Below are positions 1 through 6,409 of a stretch of 23,576 bases of DNA, one piece after another. The translations under genes were made by a program, and so were the position numbers. The notes beneath the pieces are model-generated. The model did no database searches. It was not told where the DNA came from and saw nothing but the letters and a program-made list of their open reading frames with translations. Position 1 is the stretch's first letter. Each line of letters begins with the position of its first letter. The DNA comes from Scatomonas sp963649395 (GTDB lineage Bacteria; Bacillota; Clostridia; Lachnospirales; Lachnospiraceae): contig CAVJHW010000029.1 in NCBI GenBank assembly GCA_963649395.1, positions 1 to 23,576 of the forward strand. The letters run 5' to 3'.

Positions 1-73
1 CCTGTAGGAGCCGCTGGCCGGTTAGTACTTCTTCAAGCTGAAGCCCAGCCTGCCGGACTGGACCCCTGCCGCC

Positions 74-98
74 CCCGGCTCCTCCCGTCCGGGTTTTT
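74..98 (+). terminator. Possible terminator of an upstream gene
   Basis: A short GC stem (CCCGG at 74-78 with CCGGG at 89-93) is followed directly by five Ts (94-98). A second possible pairing is CCGGAC (53-58) with GTCCGG (87-92). It would end a + strand transcript entering from the left and so separate the BMC operon from whatever lies upstream. No convincing coding end is visible in bases 1-73. The stem is only 5-6 bp, so confidence is moderate. Confidence 0.4.
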
Positions 99-142
99 CA
101 AAGAAAACTCCCCAGCCGCACGCTGTTCCACACCCTCACGAA

Positions 143-187
143 TGAAAGCCGGCTGCTTGTCGGGGCTTTCAAAGGAAACCCACTGAA
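143..187 (+). repeat. Hairpin-forming dispersed repeat, relative of the tandem repeat near 21.5 kb
   Basis: The 8-bp arms TGAAAGCC (143-150) and GGCTTTCA (164-171) pair perfectly around a 13-nt loop. The stretch from 156 to about 187 (core TTGTCGGGGCTTTC, then AAAGGAAA and CCACT) closely matches the 42-bp unit repeated after glgD at 21527-21610. The rest of the 1-312 leader holds a possible terminator (74-98), the operon promoter (234-262) and the aldolase ribosome site (296-302). No gene is seen in it. Confidence 0.5.
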
Positions 188-233
188 CCCAACAAAAAAC
201 TGGAAAGAATCAACACAAAACAACATATTCCTA

Positions 234-262
234 TTGACTTTCCCTTGACATGCAGGTATAAT
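234..262 (+). promoter_or_regulatory. Sigma-A promoter of the BMC operon
   Basis: The -35 box TTGACT (234-239) is separated by exactly 17 bp from a consensus -10 TATAAT (257-262). The aldolase start at 313 follows after a leader of about 45 nt that carries AAGGAGG at 296-302. A nearer TTGACA (245-250) is only 6 bp from the -10, so it cannot be its -35 partner. No convincing CcpA cre site was recognised. Repression by the DeoR-type protein at the far end of the operon is inferred. Confidence 0.8.
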
Positions 263-312
263 GGCAACAGAACAAAAGAAAAACCAAGGCATTTCAAGGA
301 GGAAATGAGAAC

Positions 313-1125
313 ATGGTGAACGAATTTGAGATCAAAAAGCAGATTTGCGACATCGGGAAGAGAATCTATGACCGAAACATGGTTGCAGCCAACGATGGCA
401 ATATCTCCGTGAAGCTGAACGATAATGAGTTTCTCTGCACACCCACAGGTGTTTCCAAGGGCTTTATGACTCCGGAATATATCTGCAAGGTAGATGCTAA
501 GGGAAATGTAATCCAGGCCAATGCAGGATTCAAGCCCTCCTCAGAGATCAAGATGCATATGCGGGTCTATGAGAAGAGACCGGATGTGGGCTCTGTCGTA
601 CATGCTCATCCTGTTTACGCCACCAGTTTTGCCATTGCAGGTATTCCTCTGACCCAGCCGATTATGCCGGAGGCTGTGATTGCCCTGGGCTGCGTACCCA
701 TCGCTGAGTATGGCACTCCCTCCACCAATGAGATTCCGGATGCGGTGGAGAAGTATCTTCCTTATTTCGATGCGGTTCTGCTGGAGAGCCATGGAGCCCT
801 GACTTATTCTACTGATCTTCTGTCTGCTTATATGAAGATGGAATCCGTAGAGTTCTATGCGCAGCTTCTGTATCAGTCCAAGATGCTGGGCGGCCCCAAG
901 GAATTCGACAAGGAGCAGATTGCCAAGCTCTATGAGATCAGAAGGAAGATGGGTCTTCCGGGCAAGCATCCGGCTAACCTCTGCCAGAACAAGGGCGAGG
1001 TGAATTGCCATAATTGCGGCAGCAGCAGCTGCAGCTGCGGCACTGCAGCACCCTCCAATAGCTCAGACGCGGAACTGGTTGCTTCTATTACTAAGCAGGT
1101 GATGGAGCAGCTGGGTCTGAAATAA
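313..1125 (+). CDS. Class II aldolase (L-fuculose/L-rhamnulose-1-phosphate type) with C-terminal BMC encapsulation peptide
   Basis: This 270-aa cytosolic or BMC-lumen enzyme should cleave a deoxyketose 1-phosphate to dihydroxyacetone phosphate and L-lactaldehyde. The class II aldolase/adducin fold is supported by the zinc ligands in HAHP (H97, H99) and ESHG (H160) and an acidic residue at E78 (SSEIKMH). The body ends near residue 215. It is followed by a Cys-rich linker (C224, C232, C235, C240, C242), a Ser/Ala/Pro stretch and a terminal amphipathic helix (about 252-270, LVASITKQVMEQLGLK), which is an encapsulation signal like those on the next enzymes. The start is set by AAGGAGG at 296-302. 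It is the first gene of the operon, 19 bp before the aldehyde dehydrogenase. Choice between fuculose and rhamnulose phosphate cannot be made from sequence alone. Confidence 0.88.
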   Translation: MVNEFEIKKQICDIGKRIYDRNMVAANDGNISVKLNDNEFLCTPTGVSKGFMTPEYICKVDAKGNVIQANAGFKPSSEIKMHMRVYEKRPDVGSVVHAHPVYATSFAIAGIPLTQPIMPEAVIALGCVPIAEYGTPSTNEIPDAVEKYLPYFDAVLLESHGALTYSTDLLSAYMKMESVEFYAQLLYQSKMLGGPKEFDKEQIAKLYEIRRKMGLPGKHPANLCQNKGEVNCHNCGSSSCSCGTAAPSNSSDAELVASITKQVMEQLGLK

Positions 1126-1144
1126 GCATAAGGAGGTAATTATC

Positions 1145-2533
1145 GTGCCAGTAAATGAGAGCATGATAAAAGACATCGTACAAGAAGTGATGGCCAAGAT
1201 GCAGCTGTCTGAGGCTTCCACCGGGAAGCTGGGCATCTTCAAAGATATGAACGAGGCCATTGAGGCTGCGAAGAAGGCTCAAAAGGTTGTACGGAATATG
1301 TCTTTGGATCAAAGAGAGAAGATTATTTCCGTCATTCGGAGAAAAACCCATGAAAATGCAGAGCTGATGGCTCGGCTGGCGGTGGACGAGACCGGCATGG
1401 GTAATGTAGGACATAAGATTCTGAAGAACCACCTGGTGGCAGATAAGACTCCGGGTACTGAGGATCTGCATACCCAGGCCTGGTCCGGAGATCGGGGTCT
1501 GACCCTGATCGAGATGGGACCCTTTGGGGTTATCGGTGCTATCACACCCTGCACCAATCCCCAGGAGACAGTAATTTGCAATACCATTGGCATGCTGGCC
1601 GGAGGGAATACGGTGGTATTCAACCCCCATCCCCAGGCTATCAAGACTTCTATTTTTGCCATCAACATGCTGAATGAAGCTTCCCTGGAAGCAGGCGGAC
1701 CAGCCAATATTGCAGTGACGGTTGAGAAGCCGACGCTGGAGACCAGCGGCATCATGATGAAGCATAAGGATATTCCTCTGATCGCAGCCACCGGAGGACC
1801 GGGAGTTGTTACCGCAGTGCTTTCCTCCGGCAAGAGAGGCATCGGTGCCGGAGCAGGGAATCCCCCGGCTTTGGTAGACGAGACAGCAGATATCCGCAAG
1901 GCGGCAGAGGACATTGTCAATGGCTGTACCTTTGACAACAACCTTCCCTGCATCGCCGAGAAGGAAGTGGTTGCCCTGTCCCCCATCGTAGATGAGCTGA
2001 TTCATTACATGGTGACGGAGCAGGGTTGCTATCTGGCTTCCAAGGAGGAGCAGGAGGCCCTGACCGCCACGGTGATGAAGGACGGAAGACTGAACCGCAA
2101 ATGCGTAGGAAGATCCGCCAAGGTTCTCCTGAGCATGATTGGGGTAGAGGTTCCGGATAACATTCGCTGCATTATCTTCGAGGGACCCAAGGAGCATCCT
2201 TTGATTACCACAGAACTCATGATGCCTATCCTGGGTATTGTTCGGGCTAAGGATTTCGAGGATGCGGTGGAGCAGGCCGTATGGCTGGAGCATGGCAACC
2301 GCCATTCCGCTCATATCCACTCCAAGAATGTAGACCGTATTACCAGATATGCAAGAGAGATCGATACGGCAATCTTGGTGAAGAATGGCCCCTCTTATTC
2401 CGCCCTGGGATTCGGCGGAGAGGGCTTCTGTACCTTTACCATTGCCAGCAGAACCGGTGAAGGCCTCACCAGTGCTCAGTCATTTACCAAGAGAAGACGC
2501 TGTGTCATGGTAGACAGCCTGTGCATTCGCTAA
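1145..2533 (+). CDS. CoA-acylating aldehyde dehydrogenase (PduP/EutE family), BMC cargo
   Basis: This 462-aa enzyme oxidises an aldehyde (propionaldehyde or lactaldehyde in this setting) to the acyl-CoA with NAD+. The catalytic cysteine is C269 in the family motif FDNNLPCIAEKE, and Gly-rich cofactor segments lie at 216-238 (ATGGPG, GIGAGAGNPP). The first 20 residues (SMIKDIVQEVMAKM) form an amphipathic encapsulation helix, joined by a short linker to the catalytic domain. Translation starts at GTG, placed 8 nt after AGGAGG (1131-1136). Length fits PduP. Acting with PduL downstream, it yields acyl-phosphate, while the alcohol dehydrogenase can recycle NADH inside the shell. Confidence 0.92.
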   Translation: MPVNESMIKDIVQEVMAKMQLSEASTGKLGIFKDMNEAIEAAKKAQKVVRNMSLDQREKIISVIRRKTHENAELMARLAVDETGMGNVGHKILKNHLVADKTPGTEDLHTQAWSGDRGLTLIEMGPFGVIGAITPCTNPQETVICNTIGMLAGGNTVVFNPHPQAIKTSIFAINMLNEASLEAGGPANIAVTVEKPTLETSGIMMKHKDIPLIAATGGPGVVTAVLSSGKRGIGAGAGNPPALVDETADIRKAAEDIVNGCTFDNNLPCIAEKEVVALSPIVDELIHYMVTEQGCYLASKEEQEALTATVMKDGRLNRKCVGRSAKVLLSMIGVEVPDNIRCIIFEGPKEHPLITTELMMPILGIVRAKDFEDAVEQAVWLEHGNRHSAHIHSKNVDRITRYAREIDTAILVKNGPSYSALGFGGEGFCTFTIASRTGEGLTSAQSFTKRRRCVMVDSLCIR

Positions 2534-2558
2534 GGCCCAGCAGGAGGTAGAACAGAGA

Positions 2559-3776
2559 ATGGATATGAATTCAGCTAATATCGAAGAGATTGTAAAACAG
2601 GTTCTGGCAGGTATGGCCGGTGGCCAGACCAGCGCTCCGGCTTCCACAGGGGCATCTCAGGATATCCCCAAGACAGCCCATGTGGCCATGCTGACTGCCC
2701 TGGAACATTATGATATCAAGGAATTTCCTATGCCGGAGGTTGGGGATGACGACATTCTGGTCAAGGTAGAAGGCTGCGGTATCTGCGGCACCGATGCCCA
2801 TGAGTTCAAGAGAGATCCCTTTGGTCTGATTCCCGTTGCCCTGGGACATGAGGGTACCGGCGAGATCGTCAAGATGGGCAAGAATGTCAAGAAGGACAGC
2901 GCCGGAAAGGACGTCAAGCTGGGAGACAAGATCGTAACCTGCATGATTTTCAAGGATGATCCGGAGATCACCATGTTTGACCTGAACAAACAGAACATTG
3001 GGGGCGCAGATGTCTATGGACTTTTGCCAGACGATGAGGTACACTTAAATGGGTGGTTCTCGGATTATATCCTGATCCGGGGAGGCTCCTTCGGAAGTAC
3101 ATTTTTCAATGTCAGTGATCTGGATCTCAAGTCCAGGATCCTCATTGAGCCCTGTGCCGTGCTGGTACATGCGGTAGAGAGGGCCAAGACTACCAACATC
3201 CTTCGCTTCAACAGCCGGGTGGTGGTACAGGGCTGCGGACCCATCGGTTTGATCTGTATTGCTGTGCTGCGAACCATGGGTGTTCAGAATATCGTAGCCG
3301 TAGACGGCAATGCCCAGCGCTTGGAATTTGCCAAGAAGATGGGTGCCTTCGATACGGTCAATTTCATGGAATACAAGGGCATTGACGCCCTGTCAGGAGC
3401 TGTAAAGGAAGCCTTTGGCGGACATTTGGCAGACTTTGCCTTCCAGTGTACCGGTTCTCCTGTAGCTCATGCCAATATTTATCACTTTATCCGCAACGGC
3501 GGCGGTCTGTGCGAGTTGGGATTCTTCATCAATGGCGGCGATGCCACCATCAATCCCCACTTCGACCTTTGCTCCAAAGAGATTAATCTGGTAGGCAGCT
3601 GGGTATATACCCTGCGGGATTATGCCACCACCTTTGACTTCCTGAAGAGGGCTAAGGCCATCGGGCTTCCCATGGATGACCTGATTACCCATACCTTCCC
3701 CTTGGAGGAGATCAATGAGGCACATCAGACCAATCTGGCTCAGAAGGGTCTGAAGATTGCCATCATTAACAAATAA
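2559..3776 (+). CDS. Zinc-dependent alcohol dehydrogenase (MDR family) with N-terminal encapsulation peptide
   Basis: This 405-aa medium-chain dehydrogenase probably reduces the pathway aldehyde to an alcohol, or lactaldehyde to 1,2-propanediol, and so regenerates NAD+ in the compartment. Visible features are the catalytic zinc site (GCGICGTD with C76; GHEGTG with H97 and E98; E197) and a Rossmann motif GCGPIG at 225-230 followed by VAVD, whose Asp249 suggests NAD(H). Residues 1-20 (SANIEEIVKQVLAGM) are the encapsulation helix, followed by an Ala/Ser/Thr linker to about residue 36. The four-Cys structural-zinc lobe usual in the family is absent, and the region 110-165 has other sequence. Start chosen at ATG 2559, 11 nt after AGGAGG (2542-2547); ATG 2565 is possible. 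It takes the place of the iron-type PduQ of classical loci. Confidence 0.88.
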   Translation: MDMNSANIEEIVKQVLAGMAGGQTSAPASTGASQDIPKTAHVAMLTALEHYDIKEFPMPEVGDDDILVKVEGCGICGTDAHEFKRDPFGLIPVALGHEGTGEIVKMGKNVKKDSAGKDVKLGDKIVTCMIFKDDPEITMFDLNKQNIGGADVYGLLPDDEVHLNGWFSDYILIRGGSFGSTFFNVSDLDLKSRILIEPCAVLVHAVERAKTTNILRFNSRVVVQGCGPIGLICIAVLRTMGVQNIVAVDGNAQRLEFAKKMGAFDTVNFMEYKGIDALSGAVKEAFGGHLADFAFQCTGSPVAHANIYHFIRNGGGLCELGFFINGGDATINPHFDLCSKEINLVGSWVYTLRDYATTFDFLKRAKAIGLPMDDLITHTFPLEEINEAHQTNLAQKGLKIAIINK

Positions 3777-3790
3777 TAAGGAGCACGATA

Positions 3791-4108
3791 ATGGCACAAG
3801 CCGTAGGAATTCTGGAGGTCTTCGGGCTGACAGCAGCCTTTGTAGCCGGAGATGCCGGCTGTAAGGCAGCCAATGTTACCCTGGAGGTTTTTGATAAGAA
3901 TAAGCCTGCACATGCAGATGAGCTGCCGGTTCCCTTGCTGGTCACCATTAAGTACAGGGGCAGTGTTGCAGACGTGACAGCGGCCGTGGAGGCCGGCGTT
4001 GAAGCGGCCAAGGCCATCAGCGGTGTGGTCACATACCACGTAATCCCCAATCCCGATGATCCGGGAGTAGAGAAGATGCTGAAAATCAGCGCATTGGATA
4101 AGTTTTAA
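3791..4108 (+). CDS. BMC-H shell protein with atypical pore region
   Basis: This 105-aa single BMC-domain protein should form a hexameric shell tile. The N-terminal AVGILEVFGLTAAFVAGDAG matches the family (G-E--G---A--A-D), and the C-terminal half VTAAVEAGVEAAK followed by HVIPNP is typical. Between the first helix and the central strand there is extra charged sequence (FDKNKPAHADELPVPLL). The usual KIGSG pore loop seen in the next paralogue is replaced by ELPVP. This would change the character of the central pore. The ribosome site AAGGAG lies just upstream of ATG 3791, 14 bp after the alcohol dehydrogenase stop. It is the first of four BMC-H genes in a row. Confidence 0.88.
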   Translation: MAQAVGILEVFGLTAAFVAGDAGCKAANVTLEVFDKNKPAHADELPVPLLVTIKYRGSVADVTAAVEAGVEAAKAISGVVTYHVIPNPDDPGVEKMLKISALDKF

Positions 4109-4129
4109 TCATTCAGGAGGATAGAAATA

Positions 4130-4411
4130 ATGGCAAAGGAAGCATTAGGAATGGTAGAGACAAGAGGTCTGACTGCTGCAATTGAGGCAGCAGATGCCAT
4201 GACAAAGGCAGCAGAGGTAACCCTGATCGGAACGGAGAAGATCGGATCCGGACTGGTAACTGTTATGGTTCGCGGTGATGTAGGTGCCGTGAAGGCAGCT
4301 GTTGAGAGCGGAAGCGCAGCAGCCTCCAGGCTGGGTGAGCTGGTAGCTACTCATGTCATCCCCAGACCCCATGAGGATGTAGAGAAGATCCTGCCCAATA
4401 ACCTTGCCTAA
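4130..4411 (+). CDS. BMC-H shell hexamer protein, PduA/PduJ type
   Basis: This 93-aa canonical BMC-H protein is expected to be a major facet-forming shell protein. It opens with EALGMVETRGLTAAIEAADA, carries the pore loop KIGSG and the strand LVTVMVRGDVGAVKAAVE, and ends with ATHVIPRPHEDVEKILP, all close to PduA/PduJ/CcmK. It is nearly identical to the fourth BMC-H protein (start 4916): a 72-nt core at 4223-4294 differs from 5009-5080 at only four bases, apparently all synonymous. AGGAGG precedes ATG 4130. Spacing to the flanking shell genes is about 20 bp on each side. Confidence 0.95.
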   Translation: MAKEALGMVETRGLTAAIEAADAMTKAAEVTLIGTEKIGSGLVTVMVRGDVGAVKAAVESGSAAASRLGELVATHVIPRPHEDVEKILPNNLA

Positions 4412-4430
4412 TCTAAGGAGCTGATCATCC

Positions 4431-4742
4431 ATGGGAAATGCATATGGCTTTGTTGAGATTACAGGTGTAGTTGCTGCGATGGATGCGGTGGACATCATGG
4501 GCAAGACAGCAGATGTGCATCTGGCCTCCTGGGAAAGGAAGCTGGGGGGCAGGCTGGTCACCCTGATTATAGAGGGAGATGTATCAGCAGTGCGCACGGC
4601 AGTGGACGCCGCAGTGGCTCAAGCAATAAAAAAACCTGTATGTCATGCGGTCATTGCCAATCCACATGAGGAGATAGTCAAGCTAGTCCAATTAAGCGCA
4701 AGCAGATGGAGAACAGTGGGAGACTACGCATGGCGGAAATAA
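4431..4742 (+). CDS. BMC-H shell protein, divergent paralogue
   Basis: This 103-aa BMC-H domain protein (GFVEITGVVAAMDAVDIM ... LVTLIIEGDVSAVRTAVDAA ... HAVIANPHEEIVKL) is clearly homologous to the neighbouring tiles but more diverged. Its pore loop is KLGGR instead of KIGSG, adding a positive charge near the pore. A short C-terminal tail (SASRWRTVGDYAWRK) goes past the normal end of the domain. AAGGAG lies before ATG 4431. The last 13 bp overlap the start chosen for the next shell gene (4730), suggesting translational coupling. Confidence 0.88.
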   Translation: MGNAYGFVEITGVVAAMDAVDIMGKTADVHLASWERKLGGRLVTLIIEGDVSAVRTAVDAAVAQAIKKPVCHAVIANPHEEIVKLVQLSASRWRTVGDYAWRK

Positions 4743-5194
4743 AGAAAACGAAGGTAAGAGAGGCTGAGGACGCAGCCAAGCCCGAGACACCGGCCGCAAA
4801 GCTGACGGCTGAATCAGTGGCTCAGGCCGCCGGGCAGCCAGTGGCTGAATCCACAGCTTCAAAACAGACAATCGATCAGGAAATAAAGACAGACACCCAC
4901 AAGGAGGAAAGAAAGATGACACAGGAAGCACTGGGAATGGTTGAGACCAGAGGACTGGTAGCTGCAATTGAGGCAGCAGATGCTATGTGCAAAGCGGCTA
5001 ATGTAGTTCTGATCGGAACAGAGAAGATCGGATCCGGACTGGTAACCGTTATGGTTCGCGGCGATGTAGGTGCCGTAAAGTCAGCCGTTGAAGCAGGTGC
5101 GAACAATGCCGGAAGACTGGGCGAGCTGGTTGCAACTCATGTAATCCCCAGACCTCATACTGATGTGGAGATGATCCTTCCTAAATTAAAGTAA
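4730..5194 (+). CDS. BMC-H shell protein, PduA/J type, with optional 62-residue N-terminal extension (internal start at 4916)
   Basis: One frame stays open from 4730 to 5194 (154 aa). Residues 63-154 are a canonical BMC-H tile (MTQEALGMVETRGLVAAIEA, KIGSG, VATHVIPRPH) nearly identical to the protein at 4130. Residues 1-62 are a charged Ala/Glu/Lys/Thr-rich segment, probably disordered, with no known domain. ATG 4730 has GTGGGAG at 4716-4722 and overlaps the preceding gene. The internal ATG 4916 has a much stronger AAGGAGG (4901-4907, 8-nt spacing). I expect a major 92-aa product from 4916 and possibly a minor extended form, by analogy with PduB/PduB'. A conservative annotation would use 4916-5194 only. 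Confidence 0.85.
   Translation: MAEIKKTKVREAEDAAKPETPAAKLTAESVAQAAGQPVAESTASKQTIDQEIKTDTHKEERKMTQEALGMVETRGLVAAIEAADAMCKAANVVLIGTEKIGSGLVTVMVRGDVGAVKSAVEAGANNAGRLGELVATHVIPRPHTDVEMILPKLK
4901..4907 (+). promoter_or_regulatory. Strong internal ribosome binding site inside the shell reading frame
   Basis: AAGGAGG sits 8 nt before ATG 4916, inside an open frame that begins upstream. It decides the start of the canonical 92-residue shell protein. It also makes production of two isoforms from one frame plausible. Confidence 0.75.
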
Positions 5195-5210
5195 TGAAGG
5201 GGTGATCGCA

Positions 5211-5858
5211 TTGAATACAGAGAATATTGAGGCAATCACCCGTATGGTGCTGGAGGCCATCCATCAGACGGAGACCTCCCAGCAGGGTTTCCTGGTTCCG
5301 GTAGGCGTGTCTGCCCGGCATGTCCACCTGACCCAGGAGCACGTGGAGGTTCTTTTCGGACCAGGCTATCAGCTGACCAAACAGAAGGATTTGATGGGCG
5401 GTCAGTTTGCTTCCAATGAAAAGGTTACCCTGGTAGGGCTGAAGCTGCGGGCCATCGAGAATGTCCGTATCCTGGGACCGGTCCGCAAGGCTTCTCAGGT
5501 TGAGATATCCGCTACGGATGCTATCAAATTGGGGATTAAGGCCCCTATCCGGGAATCCGGGGATATCGCAGGCAGCGCCCCCATCGCCCTGGTGGGACCC
5601 CAAGGTGCCCTTTATCTGAAGGAAGGCTGCATCGTAGCCATGCGCCATATCCATATGTCACCCCAGGATGCTCAGGCAGCCGGAGTACATAATGGAGATA
5701 TCGTGTCCGTGAAAGCGGACAATGCCAGAGGTACTGTCTTCGACCAGGTCAAGATTCGTGTAGATGACAGCTTTACCCTGGAGATGCATATTGATACCGA
5801 TGAGGCTAATGCAGCCCAGATCCATCAGAATGACACAGTCATGATGATCAAGGGCTAA
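5211..5858 (+). CDS. pduL: PduL-type phosphotransacylase with N-terminal encapsulation peptide
   Basis: It converts acyl-CoA (propionyl-CoA or a related thioester) and phosphate to acyl-phosphate and free CoA inside the BMC, recycling CoA for the aldehyde dehydrogenase. The two PduL domains show the zinc-binding motifs SARHVHL and MRHIHMS. The first residues (NTENIEAITRMVLEAIHQ) form an encapsulation helix matching that of the alcohol dehydrogenase. The start is unusual: the frame opens at GTG 5202, but that GTG is part of the Shine-Dalgarno run AAGGGGTG (5197-5204). TTG 5211 is the better start, giving 215 aa that begin in line with the other signal helices. The shell gene ends 16 bp upstream. 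Confidence 0.9.
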   Translation: MNTENIEAITRMVLEAIHQTETSQQGFLVPVGVSARHVHLTQEHVEVLFGPGYQLTKQKDLMGGQFASNEKVTLVGLKLRAIENVRILGPVRKASQVEISATDAIKLGIKAPIRESGDIAGSAPIALVGPQGALYLKEGCIVAMRHIHMSPQDAQAAGVHNGDIVSVKADNARGTVFDQVKIRVDDSFTLEMHIDTDEANAAQIHQNDTVMMIKG

Positions 5859-5887
5859 GGGAATGGATTTGATCAGGCGGAACCGTT

Positions 5888-5908
5888 GCCGGAATCTCAG
5901 ATTCCGGC
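5888..5908 (+). other. Intercistronic hairpin in a 229-bp gene-free gap
   Basis: GCCGGAATC (5888-5896) and GATTCCGGC (5900-5908) form a perfect 9-bp stem with a 3-nt loop. No T tract follows, so this is not an obvious terminator; it may affect mRNA processing or stability between pduL and the pentamer gene. The rest of the gap (5859-6087) has a smaller stem, GCTGC-tttt-GCAGC, near 6003-6016 and only short, unconvincing reading frames. Confidence 0.5.
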
Positions 5909-6087
5909 GGCAGTCCCGCTTGTTCGGCAAATATCGGCAGAAAAGGCAGCAAAGAGGGTGTGAATATCCGCAAGGGCTGTGGCCATGAAAGTTAGAAGAC
6001 CAGCTGCTTTTGCAGCCAAGGCAGCCAGTGCATGGTTGGATTGGCTCGAAAGCAGGTGGCTGATCAGGACAGGGGACGGAGGAGACT

Positions 6088-6354
6088 ATGATAGCGGGAA
6101 AGGTTGTAGGGAGCCTGGTTTCTACCAGAAAAAGCGAGAAACTGGTGGGAAATAAGTTTATGATTGTAGAACCCCTGCATCACATGCAGGGAGATACCCG
6201 TCGGATTATTGCTATCGATAATATCGGAGCCGGTATTGGTGAATATGTTATCGTCGCTCAGGGAAGTGCAGCCAGAATCGGCTGCGATATGGAAAATGCA
6301 CCGGTGGACGCTGCCATCGTAGGAATTATCGATGATGGCGGTATTTTAGAGTAA
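6088..6354 (+). CDS. BMC-P shell vertex protein (EutN/CcmL/PduN family)
   Basis: This 88-aa protein should form the pentamers that cap the vertices of the polyhedral shell. The sequence MIAGKVVGSLVSTRKSEKLV, the segment RRIIAIDNIGAGIGEYVIVAQGS and the ending DAAIVGIIDDGGI are hallmarks of the family, and the length is normal. GGAGGA at 6078-6083 is only 4 nt from ATG 6088, a slightly short but usable spacing. It is the only pentamer gene in the window. It stands after a 229-bp gap that interrupts the otherwise tight operon. Confidence 0.94.
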   Translation: MIAGKVVGSLVSTRKSEKLVGNKFMIVEPLHHMQGDTRRIIAIDNIGAGIGEYVIVAQGSAARIGCDMENAPVDAAIVGIIDDGGILE

Positions 6355-6409
6355 CTGTCCATGGCTGCCCGTGCAGCCGCCACAAGAAGAGTAAGAATGG
6401 AGAAAGGGC

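Noticed and set aside
195..212. Possible CcpA cre site (TGGAAAGAATCAACA)
   Set aside because: It lacks the central CG and symmetry of the cre consensus.
245..262. TTGACA next to TATAAT as a promoter
   Set aside because: The spacing is only 6 bp. The TTGACT at 234-239 with 17 bp is the proper -35.
1091..2320. Long antisense open frame of about 400 codons opposite the aldehyde dehydrogenase
   Set aside because: The + strand frame is an unmistakable PduP-like enzyme with ribosome site and motifs. The antisense product has no recognisable domain and is a codon-bias shadow.
5870..6067. 8-bp direct repeat TGATCAGG flanking most of the pduL-pentamer gap, as a target-site duplication
   Set aside because: No terminal inverted repeats or transposon-like ends are found inside, and a repeat of 8 bp at this distance can occur by chance.
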